DNA from: Dictyophora rubrovolvata
Taxonomy: Eukaryota > Basidiomycota > Agaricomycetes > Phallales > Phallaceae
Direction of reading: 5' to 3'
DNA: 64,000 nt
Assembly: GCA_029959195.1 (NCBI GenBank)
Contig: CP114125.1
Location: forward strand, 1,178,001 to 1,242,000
Every line of letters starts with the position of its first letter. Position 1 is the stretch's first letter. The notes below the pieces were generated by a model. It saw only the letters and a program-made list of their open reading frames with translations, was not told the origin of the DNA and did no database searches. The translations under genes were made by a program, and so were the position numbers. Positions 59,348 to 64,000 of the stretch are shown one piece after another.

Positions 59348-60995
59348 ATGATTACGGGCCCTCCAGACTCTTCAATGAACAAAATGCAAAATCAAGAGGC
59401 AAACGTCTATCCAGCGCCCGGTGGTCCCCCACCATCATACACACATGATTCTATGGCGTATCCTCCACAGGCGTACCCACCTTCGGTGGATGGAAGCTCT
59501 AGCTCATCGCGCTTCGCAGAAACTGGCTCAAGCTCTCAATACCAACCCCAATGGCAGGGATCTCCAACATCCCCCGTACCCCCAGCATCCAACCACTCTG
59601 CTCCTTATCCTTATCCAGCCCCAAGTGAACTTTCTCCTCCTGTTCCACCTACCACTGCAGAAAGGTCTCTCAGTCCTTCTTTTGGTTTTGACAAAAAACG
59701 CGACCCTTTGAACCCCCCTCCACCCTCATTTTCTCGACCAGCTCCTCCGCATCAGGGTCCGTTTCCGTCTTTTCCGCCTTTGACACTCTACAGCAAAGCA
59801 CCGACCCTCGATAAGGGATTTCCAGTCGCTCTACCAGAGCCATCCGATCGTTTCTTCACTGACGTTAACCCTTCTCAACAACAATACCCATACCAGCAGC
59901 AAAACCCCTATCGTCAACAACAGAACCCTTACCAACAACAGAGTCCCTACCAACAACAGAACCCATACCAACAACAGAACCCATACCAACAACAGAATCC
60001 TTACCAACAACAGAACCCTTACCAGCAACAGAACCCGTACCAACAACAAAACCCTTACCAACAAAACCCCTACCAGCAACAAAACCCCTACCGACAACAA
60101 AACTATTCTCAACCGGAAACTTTTGTTCATCCATTCTTCGAAAGAGATGTAGACCAAGCGGATTGGAGAAGGTATGAAAAGTTATAGTTCATATCTCGTC
60201 ATGCCTCTCAATGACTTAAACCGAATGTTCAAACAGGTTGATTGAAGATATGTACATTGTAGCGCAGCTTTCTGGAACCCAGAAGATAACTGCAAACGTT
60301 TTGCCAATGGCTGCCGGTGCAGGCTTCGTAGGCGGCTTATTCTTGACTCGGTCTATTGAGAGACGCATGAAAAAGAAGAAGAACGAGCCCGTAGCAGATC
60401 TAATTGATACGTGGAATCAGGTAAATGGTTTTACCACCCTTAGAACAATATTCTTATTCACCCCGGGAATGTATAGTATTTCTTCCACCCACGTGGGCTT
60501 CACGTCATTCTAGCTCATGGTGCTGAAAGCATCAGTGGCGATATAGATGGTCCAGCACCTGACTGGGTTCAGTCCAGACGTGCGCGTGATTCTTCAGACT
60601 CAGAGTTTAGCTCAGAAGACGAAGCACCCCAGCGTGCCGGGCGCCGTGGCGGTGGTAGCAGCGGTGGAATTGGTGGTATTGGGGGAGGCCTAGGTGGCAT
60701 TGGGGGTAGCGTTCTCGGAAGACTCGAGTCTAAACTCTCTCCAAGGCAAGCACCTCAACGCTCTGGGCGCCGTAGTGGCGGCGGGGGAGGGGGCATTGGG
60801 GGTATTGGTGGCGGCGTTGGTGGCGTCGTTGGTGGCGTTTTCGGAAAACTCGAGTCCAGACTTTCTTCAAAACTCGAAAAGATAGACTCGAAGGTAGGCG
60901 GGAGGAAGGAAAGGGGGCAAGAGCGACAATCTCACCGTTCCAACCGGAAAGCGCAGAGGACTGAGAACTACAGACTTGTCGTAGTCCCCACTTAG
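59348..60995 (+). CDS. Conserved basidiomycete protein with PYQQQN repeats and Gly-rich C-terminus
   Basis: Three exons (59348-60171, 60237-60420, 60477-60995) give 508 residues. The N-terminal half is Pro/Ser/Tyr-rich and disordered and carries about 13 tandem units of PYQQQN or close variants (about residues 178-255). A conserved globular block follows: DVDQADWRRLIEDMYIVAQL, then NVLPMAAGAGFVGGLFLTR, then RRMKKKKNEPVADLIDTWN, then YFFHPRGLHVILAHG. I recall similar blocks in uncharacterised basidiomycete proteins but know no function. The AGAGFVGGLFL stretch is hydrophobic enough to be a membrane anchor. The C-terminus alternates Gly-rich tracts (GGIGGIGGG) with repeated GR-LESKLS-like segments and ends basic. 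No signal peptide is seen. Confidence 0.8.
59881..60111. repeat. 18-bp coding minisatellite (PYQQQN units)
   Basis: Tandem units close to CCTTACCAACAACAGAAC, about 13 in number, some shortened by one codon. All keep the reading frame of the surrounding gene. Confidence 0.9.
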
Positions 60996-61440
60996 TCTGA
61001 GTGGATTTTTCTAAACGGGTTTCCTTTTTTTTTGTTTTTTTTTTTGTGGTTACGTATGCTATATGACGCCTGCATGTATCGCGACATATATCCCGTACCT
61101 ATGTTCATGTGACATTTCTCAATTCTGCTATATAATACAAACGACTCTTTAAATTATAACGTGATATGTTTATATTCGGGGAGGTCGGAACATGTGGTGC
61201 ATCACATTAGAGCTGTAATTGACATCAGCGACCATCCATGTGCGACATCAGCGAAGAAAACTGGCTCAACGGTAACGAGACTTTGACTACGGAGCGGGCA
61301 CACATCTCAAATGTGAACGTGAAACGAGGTCAATATGTGCATACTCCAAGAAAACCGAGTCAATAATACAAATTGCGATCCGCCTATGTACATATATATA
61401 TACGATAAGCCCATCTCATTTTACACACCAAAATAAAAGC

Positions 61441-62164
61441 CTAAATCAAAAGACTGAACCCGAAAACGTTATCAGCAGTCAAACAACCAAGGGTAGTCGG
61501 TGTATCCTGTGGAGCGGCTGGGATGCCTGAAGCATCTGAGGCGATATATCCATAAAGACCAGAAGGACATTCAGAGTTCACGGGTCCGGACTAGATGTGT
61601 TTCAAAACGTTTGTTTAATTGAACGAGTGGAGAAGGTAAAATAAAGAAGGTGGAGAACTAACCCAGAACAGGAATCCCTCAAACATACTCCACGTCATGC
61701 TAGCCGTTGAAAGGGCGGCGCTTGATGGGCATGTTATGGATTGAACAGTAGAGTCTGATACAACGGATAAACATTGTCCGCTGGGGCCTTGGAGTACACC
61801 TGCGAGACCAAACGTCGGTCAGCATGTGCCTCACAAACAAAATGTGTAGAGACTATTTACCAGTTGGGTTGCTGCTGCTAGTGTCTTCCGCGGTACCACA
61901 GTTCATTAGGGATACATCGTAACCGGTTTGTATATCGTTGGGATCCCAGACAAGACTTCCATCTAAGATTTTGAAGTTGCCTGTTGGAAATAAGTATAAA
62001 GGTTTTCTAGTTGAACTAGACGACTGAGAACATCATTGCTTACCCCAATTACCGTTAGGAGAAAGGTTACCTGCCAGCATTGCAGTGCAAGCTCTTGGGG
62101 CAATTGGACTGGCGGATGCGGAAGAGAAGTACAAGAGTGTAGAAAGAGCAAGTGAAACCAACAT
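61441..62164 (-). CDS. Small secreted protein
   Basis: Four exons (62044-62164, 61861-61980, 61663-61799, 61441-61590) with phase-consistent introns of 60-72 bases give 175 residues. It starts with a signal peptide (MLVSLALSTLLYFSSASASP). The mature part is small and neutral with six Cys and includes SLVWDPNDIQTGYDVSLMNC, then GPSGQCLSVV, then SGPVNSECPSGLYGYIASDA. No catalytic motif is visible. Size, signal peptide and Cys content fit the small secreted proteins of wood- and litter-associated basidiomycetes; a role in wall or host interaction would be speculation. A TATA-like CATATAAAATC lies about 115 bases upstream. Confidence 0.82.
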
Positions 62165-62275
62165 GGCGAGCCTTGAGGAGGATGTCGATAAACAGATGAG
62201 TGTGTTCTTTTCTTCTTCTTAAGGAATGTCAGATGTGTTCAAATGACGATGGGACAAATCTGCATATCGACTGTT

Positions 62276-62288
62276 GATTTTATATGAG
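62276..62288 (-). promoter_or_regulatory. TATA-like box of the small secreted protein gene
   Basis: Leftward reading gives CTCATATAAAATC, about 115 bases upstream of the ATG at 62164. Confidence 0.45.
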
Positions 62289-62289
62289 G

Positions 62290-63136
62290 TCATACAGGAG
62301 GTCAGATTATCATGCTTTGCAAAAACAATACCGTGAACCGGCGCGCATTATCAAAACACAAGAGTAATCCCTGACCATTATTAGTTTAGAATTCAGGTGA
62401 CGAGTTGTTGAAATTAAACCGTTTAGTAACGTATTTTCTTTTCCAAGGGAAGGGGGTCCCACGGAGAAATCGAACCATGAAGTCATTTCGATAGAATTAT
62501 TATTCGACACGTGAAAGGTGATAAAGCCCATGAGAGCCACGAGACCAAAATATGAAAGCATGACTAAACGCTTTAAAGAAATTGAGTAGATTCTGGAAGA
62601 AAGTAAACCCTGCTTGGCTTGAGAAACACCTTTGAATAGAAACTTATTGTAAAATCGGTGGAGAACTCGGTTTTTCCTTGGAAAGTCGACGGAAGGATGC
62701 CGTTTTGCCTTTTCGCCTTTTCGCCTGCTCTTGATGTGCCATACTACCACCGTCCACTGTTAACCAAACGAAGTTTTAACGTACTTTTATCGGTGCAATT
62801 CCGCAGATAATAGGTCAGAATGCTTGATTTTGACTCCTGTTTGCTGATGTAACTGACGTGCTTAGCTTAGATAAGGGCTTACAGACTATGGGTGACACAC
62901 CTCATCGTAGGCGTGGCATATCTTACGCGTTTCAATTCATTTTATAAATCCTAGAAAGACATCAAGTCTGTTTAACACTGACTGACATGTGATATATATG
63001 TATATCTGATTTCGGTCATAAAGCTACTAGAAAGTTCTGAATAGCGTTCCGAGTACTATATGTATTAATGGATTGGATTGGATGTAAAAAGCATGCGATA
63101 TGAAAGGTATTAGTGTTTCTTTTTAAGATATTCGTT
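62290..63136. other. Intergenic region
   Basis: Between the small secreted protein promoter and the 3' end of the OSBP gene. The longest ORF (62310-62750, minus) has no family similarity that I recognise and no splice context. Confidence 0.4.
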
Positions 63137-64000
63137 CTAATTGTCATCAACTTCAACCTGAACCAGTTCGGCTTCAATCGATTTCTGGCCTTCTGTTGTC
63201 AAGAATGATTCTCCAGTTTCTATATCCTTCTCAAAGTGCACAGGCACAAACCTAATAATAAAACACTATCAATATTTTCCGAAAAGAAGAAGCGAAAAGG
63301 AAAGCATGGTAGCGTACTCGGTGCCTTTCTTCTTGCGCTCCGCAGCTAGATCTCTCTGACGTTGTTCAATAGCCAACTTGACCTTGGTGGCTTCACTATA
63401 CTCCTTTTTCAAAAGATTGCTCGTCACATGCTCCCATAGCTTCCGAGATTCATTTGGCTGTTGAACCGATATTGGTCGAACAGATTTCGGAATTACATGT
63501 AATGTCGAAAGATCGATCAACGTTTTCCATTCCTATGTATCGCAATCGTGAGTACTAGGCATTCAAAAAGAGATGACGATTGGGAGAGAAGATAATACAA
63601 TTTCGTTTGGCCGTTTCCATCGAATGTGGTGCTTCCAACTACCTTCGATTTGAGCGACAATTCTATCTCTTGGTACATGCTTCACCCGTGTCCAGGTGGC
63701 ACTGTCGTCTCCAGCCTTGCACGTATGAATGACACCTTCGACAGCAAATTGTGGTTTGCCAAACCAGGGCTACAAATCACATTCAGCAAAAACAAAAGAC
63801 ATGCGGATGAGTATGTTCGAAGCCAACCTCGTCTTTATAATCCAGGATTGCGCGATATATCACATCAGACTTGCCTCCGTCAACTGTGACCGTAATCTGC
63901 ACATTAAAGATTAGCAACAGACGAAGAAGAAAAAGGTTCAAAGCTCATGCAAAACAACGTACGGAATCTGATACTGTCGCATAAAAGCTTCCTCTCAGGA
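63137..64000 (-). CDS. Oxysterol-binding protein family member (partial, 5' end outside the window)
   Basis: The C-terminal part of an OSBP-related protein in at least four exons, entering from the right edge. Visible blocks in order are LRGSFYATVSDS, ITVTVDGGKSDV, PWFGKPQFAVEGVIHTCKAG, SWKHHIRWKRP, and PNESRKLWEHVTSNLLKKEY followed by the helical ATKVKLAIEQRQRDLAAERK. The last exon reads FVPVHFEKDIETG and ends VEVDDN at 63137. The NESR-x-LW sequence followed by the EQRQRDLAAERKKKG helix is typical of OSBP C-termini. Relatives move sterols and phosphoinositides between membranes. Any N-terminal PH or GOLD-type domain, and the EQVSHHPP signature, would lie outside the window. No sign of decay in the part seen. 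Confidence 0.85.

Noticed and set aside
59831-60157. Minus-strand ORFs rich in Val and Leu opposite the PYQQQN repeats
   Set aside because: The repeat is free of stops in several frames. The plus strand continues through spliced, conserved exons; the minus strand does not.

Overview
The window looks like nuclear DNA of a mushroom-forming basidiomycete (Agaricomycetes). The genes are interrupted by many short GT-AG introns, mostly 49-72 bases. The identifiable families are typical of that group: a basidiomycete-type bZIP factor, DUF6533 membrane proteins, F-box/LRR proteins, a CBM19 secreted protein, FunK1-like kinase remains, CaaX-box pheromone precursors and a small cysteine-containing secreted protein. 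No rRNA, convincing tRNA or CRISPR array was seen. All exon boundaries were read by eye from splice sites, reading frame and family similarity.

Layout. 0-7.4 kb: mostly non-coding, with a TIR-bounded DNA element (2146-3660), a CBM19 relic and a complete CBM19 secreted-protein gene. 7.4-12.7 kb: two plus-strand transcription factors (zinc finger, bZIP). 13.9-18.9 kb: two tandem DUF6533 membrane-protein genes. 19-21.4 kb: relics (a piece of an LCB-phosphate phosphatase gene, a kinase-like pseudogene, an unrecognised broken gene). 22.7-24.7 kb: the intact LCB-phosphate phosphatase. 25.0-29.0 kb: a segment duplicated in direct orientation, each copy carrying one short minus-strand pheromone-like precursor ending in CVIC, with an F-box pseudogene between them. 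29.05-32.9 kb: an alpha/beta hydrolase, an unrecognised multi-exon gene and a small membrane protein. 33.6-37.3 kb: an F-box/LRR protein and a divergently transcribed secreted aspartic protease with 14 exons. 38.1-40.6 kb: calcineurin A. 40.6-46.2 kb: non-coding. 46.2-48.3 kb: a bHLH factor. 48.3-59.3 kb: a gene-poor stretch with some decayed coding-like blocks. 59.3-62.2 kb: a PYQQQN-repeat protein and a small secreted protein. 63.1-64.0 kb: the 3' part of an oxysterol-binding protein gene that runs off the right edge.

Functional themes. Regulatory genes (zinc finger, bZIP, bHLH, calcineurin A, F-box) are mixed with secreted proteins (CBM19, aspartic protease, small secreted protein) and lipid-handling proteins (LCB-phosphate phosphatase, OSBP). 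The most notable locus is the duplicated pair of pheromone-like precursors. Their coding and upstream sequence is well conserved, but the predicted mature peptides differ, and no STE3-type receptor is visible in the window.
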